Below, piece by piece: positions 17,061-26,130 of a stretch of 64,000 nt of DNA. Positions within the stretch are counted from its first letter, which is position 1, and each line of letters starts with the position of its first letter. The stretch comes from an uncultured Lachnospiraceae bacterium. Its GTDB lineage: Bacteria; Bacillota; Clostridia; Lachnospirales; Lachnospiraceae. The notes under the pieces are model-generated. The model had not been told where the DNA came from. It made no database searches and saw only the letters and a program-made list of their open reading frames with translations. Position numbers and translations under genes: made by a program. Location of the stretch: NCBI GenBank assembly GCA_905233695.1, contig CAJODN010000016.1:53991-117990 (forward strand). The letters are read 5' to 3'.

Positions 17061-19209
17061 TATACTTCTTAAGGATTACTTCAGCCTTAGGAAGGTTCTC
17101 CAAAAACACCTCTACACACTTCGGATCGAACTGAGTGCCCGAGCCTTCCTCTATAATGGAAACCGCCTTCTCAACGGAAAACGCCTTCTTATATACACGA
17201 GGCGATGTAAGAGCATCGAACACATCAGCAACAGCCATGATACGGGCAGATAACGGAATAACCTCGCCGTGAAGCCCCTCGGGGTAACCTTTTCCGTCCC
17301 ATCTCTCGTGATGATAAGCCGCCATATTACGGGCTTCCTTAAGGTAATTCTCACCCTCGACGGTACTTATAGCCTTCTCCATAATGTTTTTACCGGCAGT
17401 TGTATGAGTCTTCATAATCTCGTATTCTTCGTCAGTTAATTTGCCGGGCTTATTAAGAACACTGTCGGGTATATTAATCTTACCGACATCGTGAAGAGGC
17501 GCCGATCTTACCACGTCCGACATGAATTTCGGAGTAATCTTCTCGGCATAATAACCCTTTTCCTTAAGACCTTCAACAATTATCTTAACGTAAGCCGCCG
17601 TCTTCTGGATATGGGCTCCGGTGTCGGAATCCCTATTCTCCACAAGATCCGCCATAGTGATAATAAGACCGTCCTGCATCTTCTCAGTTTCGTCGTAGAG
17701 CTTTCTTATACCGCGCATCTGCTCGGCCTGGTTAAGAGCCATATCGCATATTGAATTGTATAATTTCTCCACCTCGTCATCGGTACTTATATCGATACTT
17801 CTAAGTTCCCTAAGGGCAGAGTCCATCTTCTTCTGGTCGCTTCCGGCATTAATAAATATTTCCACGCCCCTTACAATTCCGTTAATGGGGTATGTAATGA
17901 ATATACCGGTAGTCCAGAGACCATAGGCAAGAATAAGCACGAATACACTTGCCATAATAAGCAATATTCGAATAAGGAATACGCTAATATAGCTTACAAT
18001 ATAATCAACAGATGCATCTGCGCCCACGTAAGCGACGCACTGACCTTTATCATTTACAAGAGGGTAATATGTGGTAACCATCCAGTCCCAGGTTGCAGAT
18101 TCAGATTCTACCGCATCCATTCCCTTACCGCTTAAGAGATCGTCAAGGTAAGGTCTGAATTCTTTCTCAACCGGAACCACCTCGCCCACAGTGTATGCTT
18201 CCATATTACCGTAATCTTCATCAACCCCTAAGCTATCTAAGTCAAATACATAAATACCGTTCCCGTCACTTGTAATCTTCACCACATAGAGATAGATTAC
18301 ACCCGGAGCATTTTCCCTGATCTTGTATAGCATATTCTTAGTCTCTGTGTATCCGGGCTCACTCTCACCCTTCGCTAAGTAGTCATCTATCTTATTGGCA
18401 TCAACAACCTCCGCTGCGAATTTGGCGGCACTTTGCGCCATCTGCGTCTTCTCTTCTTTCTGGTTATTAAAAAAAACACGCATAACAATCCAGCCCACCG
18501 CAAGGAGAAGAAGAATACACATTGTAACAAGAATAAGAGTAATCCTCGTTCTTACGGAGTATCTGATATCCTTATTATTCTCCTTGAAGTTCTTAATCTC
18601 TGAAGGAGTAAGAGGCTTCTGCCTCCATCTACTGATCTTAATAATCTCCTTAAGCCTGTCCGGAATAATATATACAAGGAGAAGCGCAAGTCCTATAGAT
18701 ATTCCCTTGTCAATGGTGTTAAGGACGATATTAACAAGGAAGAATGAAAGGAAGGCAGGCATGCCCGTTGCCGCCGTAACGTATGTAGCGAAATCAGTCA
18801 TGAATACTTCCTGACTTCCCGACACAAGCCCCCATTCTACAAACGAGCTTAAGCTTCCGCTAAGGGCGCCGCAGATTACTATGAACAGTATTACCTTCTT
18901 AACCTTCTTAAAAGAATCGCTCCTTGCGAAATATGCGGTAATAATCGCTATTAACGTATTAATGATTCCGTAATATATGGACTCGTCATTGAATGCCATT
19001 GTTATTACATTGGTAAGCGTAGCTGCAATTATTCCGGGGAACAGTCCTCCCACAGAGGATACAACCATTGTTCCCACGGTATCCAGATATATGGGAAGAT
19101 TAAAATAGTATGTGAGAAAAGAGAATAACACATTAAGAATCATTCCCGCCGCCACAAATGTGATACGACACATATCACTTCGTATATTTCTGTTAACAAA
19201 AGCCTTCAA
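17047..19209 (-). CDS. Membrane HD-GYP phosphodiesterase with extracellular sensor domain
   Basis: A 720-residue protein predicted to hydrolyse cyclic-di-GMP. The N-terminus has about six membrane segments resembling ECF-transporter substrate-binding components (TVGTMVVSSVGGLFPGIIAA). A further span near residue 225, an extracellular sensor of about 170 residues, another span and a HAMP-like region follow. The HD-GYP domain starts near residue 530, with HDVGKINIPDSVLNKPGKL near 571 and HHERWDGKGYP near 630, so all catalytic motifs are intact. The start codon is TTG with GGGAGG 7 nt upstream. It is the first gene of the four-gene operon that includes the hybrid kinase. Confidence 0.9.
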   Translation of the reverse strand: MKAFVNRNIRSDMCRITFVAAGMILNVLFSFLTYYFNLPIYLDTVGTMVVSSVGGLFPGIIAATLTNVITMAFNDESIYYGIINTLIAIITAYFARSDSFKKVKKVILFIVICGALSGSLSSFVEWGLVSGSQEVFMTDFATYVTAATGMPAFLSFFLVNIVLNTIDKGISIGLALLLVYIIPDRLKEIIKISRWRQKPLTPSEIKNFKENNKDIRYSVRTRITLILVTMCILLLLAVGWIVMRVFFNNQKEEKTQMAQSAAKFAAEVVDANKIDDYLAKGESEPGYTETKNMLYKIRENAPGVIYLYVVKITSDGNGIYVFDLDSLGVDEDYGNMEAYTVGEVVPVEKEFRPYLDDLLSGKGMDAVESESATWDWMVTTYYPLVNDKGQCVAYVGADASVDYIVSYISVFLIRILLIMASVFVLILAYGLWTTGIFITYPINGIVRGVEIFINAGSDQKKMDSALRELRSIDISTDDEVEKLYNSICDMALNQAEQMRGIRKLYDETEKMQDGLIITMADLVENRDSDTGAHIQKTAAYVKIIVEGLKEKGYYAEKITPKFMSDVVRSAPLHDVGKINIPDSVLNKPGKLTDEEYEIMKTHTTAGKNIMEKAISTVEGENYLKEARNMAAYHHERWDGKGYPEGLHGEVIPLSARIMAVADVFDALTSPRVYKKAFSVEKAVSIIEEGSGTQFDPKCVEVFLENLPKAEVILKKYNEEK

Positions 19210-19261
19210 CGTAATTCCTCCCGGCTGTTTCTTCTATAAATATACACTACATCAACTATAT

Positions 19262-19290
19262 ATCATATAAAATATGGCCCTGATTTGCAA
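19262..19290 (-). promoter_or_regulatory. Promoter of the HD-GYP/hybrid kinase operon
   Basis: Minus-strand TTGCAA, a 17-bp spacer and TATGAT, about 50 nt upstream of the TTG start of the HD-GYP gene. Confidence 0.5.
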
Positions 19291-19374
19291 TAATTTTTTA
19301 TTAATTAAAGGCGTGAAAAATACGTAAAAACGGACATTTAATGGGTAATACGCTAGCCATAGGACACCAAGCTG

Positions 19375-19383
19375 TGTTATAAT
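19375..19383 (+). promoter_or_regulatory. Extended -10 promoter of the PAP2 gene
   Basis: TGTTATAAT, an extended -10 element with a perfect TATAAT, about 50 nt before the ATG. No strong -35 is visible at 17 bp. Confidence 0.45.
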
Positions 19384-19434
19384 AGTTTCCGTAGATTCTA
19401 TTATATAAACGTGTATACAAAGGAGGAAAGATCT

Positions 19435-20505
19435 ATGGAAGTATTTCAGGGCAATAGTTTCTTCTTTGAATGGGAAGTTGCGGCTCAGGCCTGGCTTAAT
19501 GGCTTAATCGACGGAAACAGTGTGCTAATAGCAATTGTTTCATTCTTCACAATGTTCGGCGAGGAGCTTATTCTTATTGCCGTACTTGGATTCTTATACT
19601 GGTGTTATGACAAAAAGTTCGGTAAATTCGTTGGAACCAACATCCTTGTCGGTCTTGTTGTTACACCGATGCTTAAGAATATTGCTTTCAGAAGAAGGCC
19701 GTATTTCGACCACGAACACATTAAGATACTTAAGCCTGTTGACGCATCGGCAGACATATATGACATAAGTGCCCAAGGCTATTCATTCCCAAGCGGTCAC
19801 TCAACCAACGCCGCGATTCTATACGGTTCTTTACCCATGTATAAGAAAGGAAATAAAGTGCTTCTTACTCTTGCATTTGTGATTCCTTTCCTTGTTGGAC
19901 TCTCACGTGTAATGCTGGGCGCTCACTATATAACAGACGTTCTCTGCGGTTGGGCTCTCGGTGCCGCAATCATGTTCTTAATGTCATACCTTCAGACACA
20001 TGTTAAGAACGAAGACATACTTCATTTAATAATTGCAATCGTATGTCTTCCGGGATTCTTCTATTGTCAGACAACCGATTATTATTCAGGATACGGTATG
20101 ATGATAGGATATTTCCTTGCATGCCCCTTCGAGAGAAAGTTTGTTAAATTCAAAGAGACAAGAAGCATTGTTCGTATAATACTCAGAGTTGTGGGAGGCG
20201 GAGCGATATACTTCGGACTTAATACTCTTCTTAAGTTACCCTTCTCATCAGAATTCTTAAGTGAAGCTTCAATGGCATCATTTATTGTACGTGCACTTCG
20301 CTACTGCATTATCGTATTCATCTTAATCGGTGTATATCCGCTTTTATTCGATAGAATAGGTAAGCCGAAAGCACCCGAAGCTGTTAAGGCTGAAGACGAA
20401 ACAGTTGAAACTGTTGAAGCAAAAGATGAAGAGACACCTGAAGAGACAACTCCCGCGGACGAGATTCCCGAAGGAAATAAAGCAGAAAAGCAGGCACAAG
20501 CGTAG
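19435..20505 (+). CDS. PAP2-family membrane phosphatase
   Basis: A 356-residue integral membrane phosphatase of the type-2 phosphatidic acid phosphatase family, acting on lipid or polyprenyl phosphates at the membrane. The three signature motifs are KNIAFRRRPYF, FPSGHSTN and SRVMLGAHYITD, each with its catalytic residues. Eight or so membrane segments precede a charged cytosolic tail (KAEDETVETVEAKDEETPE). The start with AGGAGG 8 nt upstream is eight codons inside the track ORF. It is a single-gene plus-strand unit ending in a strong terminator. The substrate could be undecaprenyl pyrophosphate, but sequence alone does not decide. Confidence 0.88.
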   Translation: MEVFQGNSFFFEWEVAAQAWLNGLIDGNSVLIAIVSFFTMFGEELILIAVLGFLYWCYDKKFGKFVGTNILVGLVVTPMLKNIAFRRRPYFDHEHIKILKPVDASADIYDISAQGYSFPSGHSTNAAILYGSLPMYKKGNKVLLTLAFVIPFLVGLSRVMLGAHYITDVLCGWALGAAIMFLMSYLQTHVKNEDILHLIIAIVCLPGFFYCQTTDYYSGYGMMIGYFLACPFERKFVKFKETRSIVRIILRVVGGGAIYFGLNTLLKLPFSSEFLSEASMASFIVRALRYCIIVFILIGVYPLLFDRIGKPKAPEAVKAEDETVETVEAKDEETPEETTPADEIPEGNKAEKQAQA

Positions 20506-20538
20506 AATCTTGAAGTCAGCTACTGTAAGCTAAAACAA

Positions 20539-20584
20539 AACCCCTTATAATCGCTGAAATTCATTCAACGTATTATAAGGGGTT
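20539..20584. terminator. Bidirectional intrinsic terminator
   Basis: A perfect 13-bp stem AACCCCTTATAAT/ATTATAAGGGGTT between the convergent PAP2 and reductase genes. It is flanked by an A-rich stretch on the left and T-rich sequence on the right, and so works in both directions. Confidence 0.8.
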
Positions 20585-20614
20585 ATTATTCTATCTCATT
20601 AAAACGCTCTAAGA

Positions 20615-21169
20615 CTAGTAAGTCTCCATTATTTCTTTACATTTTGCTTCAACTATGCTCTCAGCTTCCGATTCCAAAAGATCCAACATTTCTACATATA
20701 TTAATTCCGTATCTTCAATTCCGAAATAATTCTTAGAAAGTGCATCAATAAAGTCAAAGCTGAATCTCTGATCATATGCTCCGCCGGCTGTAGTTACATA
20801 GTAAAGCTTCTTGGCATGGCAGAGGCCAACATTGTTACCGAATTCGTCGTGTTCGGATGTAAGTCCCTGAACACACACATTTTCAATGTATATCTTAAGC
20901 GCCGCGGGGAAAGAATCGTCCCAATAAGGCGCAGCAATTACTATAGTATCGGCAAACGCGAATTGCTTAGCATAATGGAACATAGGTGAACTGAAGTTAC
21001 CCGCCGCACTATAACTCTCTCTCCTTACGATATCTTCTGCCTTAAGTGGCTGCATATTCTCCTCGACCACATCAATTACTTCATATTCGCCAAGCTTACT
21101 TAGGAGTGCCTTGGCAAGTCTGTCTGTTCTGGAATTATTGTTAGGGCAGCATTTAACGTACAGAATCAT
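20615..21169 (-). CDS. Flavodoxin-fold NAD(P)H oxidoreductase
   Basis: A 184-residue protein of the flavodoxin-like NAD(P)H dehydrogenase (AzoR/MdaB-type) family. It has an N-terminal beta strand followed by a phosphate-binding region (CCPNNNSRTDRLAKALL). The flavin-contact loop APYWDDSFPAALKIYIENV and the TTAGGAYDQRF loop are also present. The ATG used has GGAGG 8 nt before it; the track start is a TTG five codons earlier. It lies downstream of tRNA-Leu and lysA. The substrate is unknown; quinones or azo/nitro compounds are usual. Confidence 0.8.
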   Translation of the reverse strand: MILYVKCCPNNNSRTDRLAKALLSKLGEYEVIDVVEENMQPLKAEDIVRRESYSAAGNFSSPMFHYAKQFAFADTIVIAAPYWDDSFPAALKIYIENVCVQGLTSEHDEFGNNVGLCHAKKLYYVTTAGGAYDQRFSFDFIDALSKNYFGIEDTELIYVEMLDLLESEAESIVEAKCKEIMETY

Positions 21170-21210
21170 TGATACTTCCTCCAATTCGGACTATACACTT
21201 TCGACTATAG

Positions 21211-21294
21211 TACAGGAGAAGGGACTTGAACCCTCACGATGTCGCCACCGCCAGATTTTGAGTCTGGTGCGTCTACCAATTCCGCCACTCCTGC
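21211..21294 (-). tRNA. tRNA-Leu (anticodon CAA)
   Basis: An 84-nt class II tRNA. The acceptor stem is GCAGGAG/CTCCTGT, and the D-arm is GGCGGAATTGGTAGACGC. The anticodon stem CCAGA/TCTGG holds loop CTCAAAA (anticodon CAA, reads UUG). It has a long variable arm and the T-arm GGGTTCAAGTCCC. The terminal CCA is not encoded. It starts 15 nt after the lysA stop. Confidence 0.95.
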
Positions 21295-21309
21295 GAGACT
21301 CCTTATATA

Positions 21310-22578
21310 TTAACATAACCCGTCAATTATTCCAAGCCCCTTAAACGTCGCAAAATAATCCTTCGGTGTCTCGGCATTACGAATAAGCTTAAAGCTTCCA
21401 TCCTCCTTAAGAAGAACCTCTGCAGACTTAAGCTTACCGTTATAATTATAGCCCATTGCGAAGCCGTGAGCTCCGGCATCATGGATAAACAGAATGTCTC
21501 CCATGTCAATCTTAGGAAGCTTCCTGTCAATTGCGAATTTATCATTATTCTCACAGAGAGAACCTGTTACATCATATGTATGGTCGAGAGGCGCATCTTC
21601 CTTACCGAGTACCGTAATATGATGATATGCGCCGTACATTGCGGGACGCATAAGGTTAACGGCACAAGAGTCAACTCCAATATACTCCTTATATGTATGC
21701 TTCTCGTGAATAGCCGTTGTAACAAGACCACCGTAAGGCCCCATCATGAATCTTCCCATTTCCGTATATATAGACACATTTCCCATATCTTCGGGAACAA
21801 GAACTTCCTCATATACCTTGCGTACGCCATCGCCGATAATAAGGATATCATTAGGCGTCTGTTCGGGCTTATAGGCAATTCCCACGCCACCGGAGAGATT
21901 AATAAAGTCGAGCTTAACTCCAATCTCATTCTTAATCTCAACAGCAAGCTCGAACAGAGTCTTAGCAAGGGTCGGATAATAATCATTGGTTACCGTGTTA
22001 CTTACGAGGAAGGAATGCAGACCGAATCTCTCTACACCCTTATCCTTAAGAATCTTGTATGCCTCGAACAACTGCTCCTTAGTCATACCGTACTTTGCAT
22101 CACCGGGATTGTCCATAATACCGTTACTCACGGAATACACACCGCCGGGGTTATATCTAAGACTAAGTGTCTTCGGAATATATCCCAAAGTATCCTCCAG
22201 GAACTCGATATGTGTGAAATCATCTAAGTTAATTGTCGCACCGATTTTGTCTGCGTACTTGAATTCCTCAGCAGGAGTGTCATTAGAGGAGAACATAACC
22301 ATGTCGCCATTGACACCAAGTTCGTTAGACAGCATAAGCTCCGTCATAGATGAGCAGTCCAGACCGCAACCGTACTCCTTAAGTATGTTAATAAGAAACG
22401 GGTTGGGGTTAGCCTTAACGGCATAGTATTCTCTGAAGCCCTTATTCCATGCGAATGCTTCCTTAACCTTCGCTGCGTTCTCCCTGATACCCTTCTCGTC
22501 GTAAATGTGGAAGGGGGTTGGGATAGTCTTAGTAATTTCTTCTACCTTTTCTTTTGTTACAAAGCACTTCTTTTCCAT
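21310..22578 (-). CDS. lysA: Diaminopimelate decarboxylase
   Basis: A fold-type III PLP enzyme that decarboxylates meso-diaminopimelate to lysine. The 422 residues carry the PLP lysine in YYAVKANPNP near residue 53. The glycine-rich phosphate site LSGGVGIAYKPE, the substrate Arg in TEMGRFMMGPYGG and the partner-subunit cysteine in GSLCENNDKFA follow, then the C-terminal DAGAHGFAMGYNYNG. It starts shortly after a family 1 hairpin. No lysine riboswitch lies in the 115-nt upstream gap. A second member of this fold family sits in the 51-57 kb cassette. Confidence 0.9.
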   Translation of the reverse strand: MEKKCFVTKEKVEEITKTIPTPFHIYDEKGIRENAAKVKEAFAWNKGFREYYAVKANPNPFLINILKEYGCGLDCSSMTELMLSNELGVNGDMVMFSSNDTPAEEFKYADKIGATINLDDFTHIEFLEDTLGYIPKTLSLRYNPGGVYSVSNGIMDNPGDAKYGMTKEQLFEAYKILKDKGVERFGLHSFLVSNTVTNDYYPTLAKTLFELAVEIKNEIGVKLDFINLSGGVGIAYKPEQTPNDILIIGDGVRKVYEEVLVPEDMGNVSIYTEMGRFMMGPYGGLVTTAIHEKHTYKEYIGVDSCAVNLMRPAMYGAYHHITVLGKEDAPLDHTYDVTGSLCENNDKFAIDRKLPKIDMGDILFIHDAGAHGFAMGYNYNGKLKSAEVLLKEDGSFKLIRNAETPKDYFATFKGLGIIDGLC

Positions 22579-22616
22579 TGTAATCTTATCCCCTTATATA
22601 CTTTAATCTCTATCCT

Positions 22617-22685
22617 GTGCCTTCGGACCAAGTACCCGCACGCTCATACAGAAAATCGCTTAGCAGGTCTTGGCTCCTCAGGCAC
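22617..22685 (-). repeat. Hairpin element family 1, copy D (upstream of lysA)
   Basis: Arms GTGCCT/AGGCAC, then CCAAG-TA-CCCGC / GCAGG-T-CTTGG, around the loop ACGCTCATACAGAAAATCGCTTA. This is the simplest form, with no internal module on either arm. The outermost pair GTGCCT/AGGCAC replaces GCATCT/AGATGC of copies B and G while preserving pairing. Confidence 0.8.
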
Positions 22686-22693
22686 TTGCTTAA

Positions 22694-23377
22694 TCACCCA
22701 AAATGGAACGTTATAATCCTATCCTCCGGATACATGGTGTACTCGAGTGTTCTCATCCCACCGCAATAATCCGTAAAATGCGTATCATCTATAAAGTATT
22801 TCTTCATCTTATCATATGTCTCTTGATTACCACACTTAATGGATACATCAGTACCGTTAACATATCCGTTATGGATAAGCTTACCCATCCTCTCCGGCTC
22901 AAATGTTACAAAATAGCAGCCCTCCTGGTTGTAGTAATTATCGTCAATTGCAACACAATCAGGGACAGGGAATGATGACTCTATCCTATGTGTTCCCGCA
23001 ATGTCTTCCGATGTCACATTGAGAGAACTGTAATTAATTCTTTTATCTTGGGTGGAATCCTCATATGCAGTGTTACCCCAAGTAATATCCATAAAATAGT
23101 ACTGTCCGTCTAATAGGACAAGGTTCCATGCATGGGGTCCTTCTTCCGCATATCCCGGAACGATGCAACTCTGTATTCCAAGTCTATCGAAGAGATAACA
23201 AGCTGCTGCAGAGTATCCCTGGCACACCGTCTGCCCATTCAAGAATACACTTATTATATTCTGATTGTCTGGAGCTTCCATAACATAATCGACTCTGTTA
23301 ATAAGCGTCTCGTATACCCATTTTGACTTCTCGTAGTCACTCGCATTCGGGGAGCCATGAGTTAACAACACTATCAA
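22694..23377 (-). pseudogene. C-terminal part of a frameshifted transglutaminase-like lipoprotein
   Basis: This frame holds the catalytic domain of a bacterial transglutaminase/papain-like protein: Cys in TVCQGYSAAACYLFDRLGI, His in GPHAWNLVLLDG and Asp in YYFMDITWGN. It has no start of its own; the track start is a TTG inside the upstream ORF with no ribosome binding site. Removing one C from a CCCC run (plus-strand GGGG at 23349-23352) joins it to the upstream ORF as ...SWLPNASDYEKSKW..., giving a lipoprotein of roughly 370 residues. Either the gene is broken, the base is a sequencing error, or a +1 shift occurs. Confidence 0.75.
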
Positions 23378-23828
23378 TCTGTGCTTGCTTTGCGTCTCTC
23401 TCCTGCCTTGTCATTGTATAGTTCGGTGACACGGTAAAGCCTGAACCACCGAAGAGTCCCCCTTCATAATATCCATAGCCATCGGTATAGAATATATCGC
23501 CGTGATCGGCATCTATACATTCGGTCACTTTAATGAACTCATTTTCATCGGATGTAGAGACCTCAATCTCATCTTCCATATTGACTATACCTTCGTAGAG
23601 CTCATCATATACCTTTTTAGAATGCTCATCTAAAGTGTTATACGCATATTTCTCATTGCTATATGTGCTGTTGGACTTGGGCGCATCATTCTCTATCTCG
23701 TAGGGCTCGTCGTCAAGAAGCGACATGCATGCACTCATACACCCCACGCATCCCGTAAGACTGAAAAGGGATACCGTGAATACAAGCAGTAAGCCTATTA
23801 TTCTTATCTTAAAAAAACGATTTCTCAT
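23337..23828 (-). pseudogene. N-terminal part of a frameshifted transglutaminase-like lipoprotein
   Basis: A 163-residue ORF starting with a lipoprotein signal (LLLVFTVSLFSLTGCVGC, lipobox LTGC) and an acidic linker. A region follows that usually precedes a transglutaminase domain in such proteins (EHSKKVYDELYEGI, FGGSGFTVSPNYTMTRQE). It stops 13 codons after the overlap with the next frame begins, because of one extra base in a C run. Its ATG overlaps the stop of the amidase gene in ATGA, so translation is probably coupled to it. A cell-envelope role is likely. Confidence 0.75.
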
Positions 23829-24481
23829 AATCTATCTTGTACATCCTTTAGGAACTTTTGCCATGCATCTTCATTATCTACAAAGTACTTAGGACACGAC
23901 TTACCCGTTATGTCGTAGTGTCTCATAACGGAATCGGAATTAAGTCCGTATTTCTTGCATAGCCATGCCACCAGGTTAACAAGACTCTCGTAAGTCTGAT
24001 CGGTAAATTTACCTGTGGTATCCGGGTGACAACATTCAATTGCTATTGTATCGGTGTTCCTTGAATTGGAAGCGTAGCTTATCTCTTCAAGGGGAATAAT
24101 CTGAAGTATCTCGCCCTCAAGACCTATAACATAGTGACTGCTGGCCTTGGTGGTGTGCGTAAACTGAAGGTTCTGGAAATAGTCTCTGTTCTGCTTCGCA
24201 CTGCTGCCGGGATTAGCCGTATAATGAACTACTATTCCGTTTACCTGATTAAGTGCAATTCCCGGTCTGGAATAGGAATTAACAGAAATATAATCCTCTG
24301 TAACTCCCGGTTCCTTAACCGTCTTTTTGAACAATAACCCTACACCTTTTATAATAAATACAACTGTGGTTATAACACCGATAAGAGCAAAAAACAATAC
24401 CGTCACATGAAGTGCAACCATAAGAACTTTACGCTGTTTACTGTTCTTACCGTATTTTTTCTTTTTCCTTTTAACTGCCAT
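23825..24481 (-). CDS. Membrane-anchored N-acetylmuramoyl-L-alanine amidase
   Basis: A 218-residue Amidase_2/PGRP-fold peptidoglycan hydrolase. It has a very basic N-terminus (MAVKRKKKKYGKN) and one membrane span (VTVLFFALIGVITTVVFIIK), so the catalytic part faces outward. Zinc ligands are in GIVVHYTANP, MRHYDITGKSCPKY and the TIAIECCH strand, and ASSHYVIGLEGEI is typical. It starts 1 nt after the stop of the ptsI-like gene, and its own stop overlaps the next ATG, so it lies inside an operon. It may act with the adjacent transglutaminase-like protein in wall turnover. Confidence 0.88.
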   Translation of the reverse strand: MAVKRKKKKYGKNSKQRKVLMVALHVTVLFFALIGVITTVVFIIKGVGLLFKKTVKEPGVTEDYISVNSYSRPGIALNQVNGIVVHYTANPGSSAKQNRDYFQNLQFTHTTKASSHYVIGLEGEILQIIPLEEISYASNSRNTDTIAIECCHPDTTGKFTDQTYESLVNLVAWLCKKYGLNSDSVMRHYDITGKSCPKYFVDNEDAWQKFLKDVQDRL

Positions 24482-24482
24482 A

Positions 24483-26105
24483 CTACAGCTCTCTTATATA
24501 TTTTCTGAAAAGAAGTATCTGCCTCGGTTGAACGGACAGCCCCTTAATTCCCGCATCAAGAAGAAACCTGAGTGTCTCCTTATCACTTCTTATATCACCG
24601 CAGAGACCCACGGGAATTCCTTCCTTCTCACCGCAATCAACAATAGTATGAATGATTCGCCTCATTGCCTCCGACCTATAGTCTTCCATATCTAAGTTCT
24701 GACCGAGCCTGTCAACGGCGAATACAAATTGCGACAGGTCGTTAGAACCTACGCTTATAAAGTCTACTCTCTTGGCAAACATATCGCATATAAGTGCGGA
24801 TGCCGGCGTCTCAATAACAATCCCCTGTTCAGGGACAGTGTACTTAACGCTTTCGTATTTAAGCTCCTCTTGCACCTCTCTGTTAACAGCTTCAATCCAA
24901 TCAAGCTCTTCTAGAGAGGTAATCATAGGATACATCACATTAACATTTCCAATACCATAATACGCGGCTCTGTAAAGTGCCCTAAGCTGCTCCTTGAACA
25001 CATGCTTATGAGTCATACTGAAGCGTATTCCTCTGTTACCCATTGAAGGGTTGACACTTACAAGGTTGTCAAGATAATCCGGCTGCTTGTCTCCGCCGAT
25101 GTCGGCAGTTCGAAAGACAATTAACTTACCGTCCACCCTCATTACCGCTTCTTTGTAGATTCTGAATTGCTCCTCTTCCGTCGGCAGTGAATCTGCTGCA
25201 ATATACATATATTCCGTACGAAAAAGTCCGATTCCTTCAGCATCATTCTTAAGTGCAATATCGATTTCTTCGAGAGACGACACGTTTGCATAGAGAATAA
25301 TTCTTTCACCGCCGTGAGTTAATGTATCGCGACCCTTGAATTCCTCCAACCTCTTCTTAGTACGTCTGCCTTCCTCAATCGCCTCATTTATCTCTTTAAT
25401 CTTATCTTCCGTAGGCTCAATGAAGAACTTATCGCCGTTTGCATTGAGGGCGCACTTTGTACCATTTTCTATGGTAGATGTTACATTTCCCACATTGAAG
25501 ATTAGGGGTATGTCAAATGTTCTTGCAAGAATCGCAAAATGCGAATAATATGCCCCTTCCTCAAGGACAAATCCCAAAATCTTATCTCTTTCTATAGAGA
25601 AGAAACGGCTGGGTGTAAGGTTCCTTGCCACAATAATACTCGGCTCCTTCGGCTTCTCCAGGGTAAACTCTTCTCCCTTCAGACAGAAAAGCAACCTGTC
25701 GAGAAGCTCTTCTATATCTACGGCACGAGCTTGAAGCCTGGGGTTATTATCCACATTTTCCACAAGCTCAATATATTTTCGTCCAACGGTCTCTACCGCT
25801 TCTTCAGCCGTCATATTATCGTTGATAATACGATTCTCTACTTCATTCTTGAATCCGGCATCATCAAGATATGCCATATAGGCCTCGAAAATGGCTGTCC
25901 CAACGGTACTTCCCTCAGCGTTGGACCTTAGGATTAATTCCTCAACCTGCTCCTTCGCCTTCTCCTTGGTGTTCCAGAATTTCTGAATCTCGTCTCTGGG
26001 GCTCTCGGGAGTTCTCTTATTAAATTCTACTTTCTTCTCTTCTACAACAAATACAGGTCCGATGGCAATACCTTCGCACCCGCATTGTCCTTCTATCGTC
26101 TTCAT
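24483..26105 (-). CDS. ptsI: PEP-protein phosphotransferase (enzyme I), divergent
   Basis: An enzyme I homologue of 540 residues that would move phosphate from PEP to HPr. The phospho-histidine is in GAYYSHFAILAR, where most homologues have GGRTSH. PEP-site residues are kept in GIGLFRTEYMY, VFRTADIGGDK, GNRGIRFS, GIVIETPASALICDM and SVGSNDLSQFVFAVDR, with the general-acid Cys in GLCGDIRSDKE. It is shorter than the usual ~575 residues and ends in SVQPRQILLFRKYIREL. No ptsH or sugar-specific enzyme II is in the window. It lies between clpX and the amidase. It could be the general enzyme I or a specialised paralogue. Confidence 0.82.
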   Translation of the reverse strand: MKTIEGQCGCEGIAIGPVFVVEEKKVEFNKRTPESPRDEIQKFWNTKEKAKEQVEELILRSNAEGSTVGTAIFEAYMAYLDDAGFKNEVENRIINDNMTAEEAVETVGRKYIELVENVDNNPRLQARAVDIEELLDRLLFCLKGEEFTLEKPKEPSIIVARNLTPSRFFSIERDKILGFVLEEGAYYSHFAILARTFDIPLIFNVGNVTSTIENGTKCALNANGDKFFIEPTEDKIKEINEAIEEGRRTKKRLEEFKGRDTLTHGGERIILYANVSSLEEIDIALKNDAEGIGLFRTEYMYIAADSLPTEEEQFRIYKEAVMRVDGKLIVFRTADIGGDKQPDYLDNLVSVNPSMGNRGIRFSMTHKHVFKEQLRALYRAAYYGIGNVNVMYPMITSLEELDWIEAVNREVQEELKYESVKYTVPEQGIVIETPASALICDMFAKRVDFISVGSNDLSQFVFAVDRLGQNLDMEDYRSEAMRRIIHTIVDCGEKEGIPVGLCGDIRSDKETLRFLLDAGIKGLSVQPRQILLFRKYIREL

Positions 26106-26130
26106 AATAGTGTGTCACTCTCCAAAGACA

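Noticed and set aside
22579-22693. Lysine riboswitch before lysA
   Set aside because: The gap holds only the family 1 hairpin; the conserved lysine riboswitch core is not seen.
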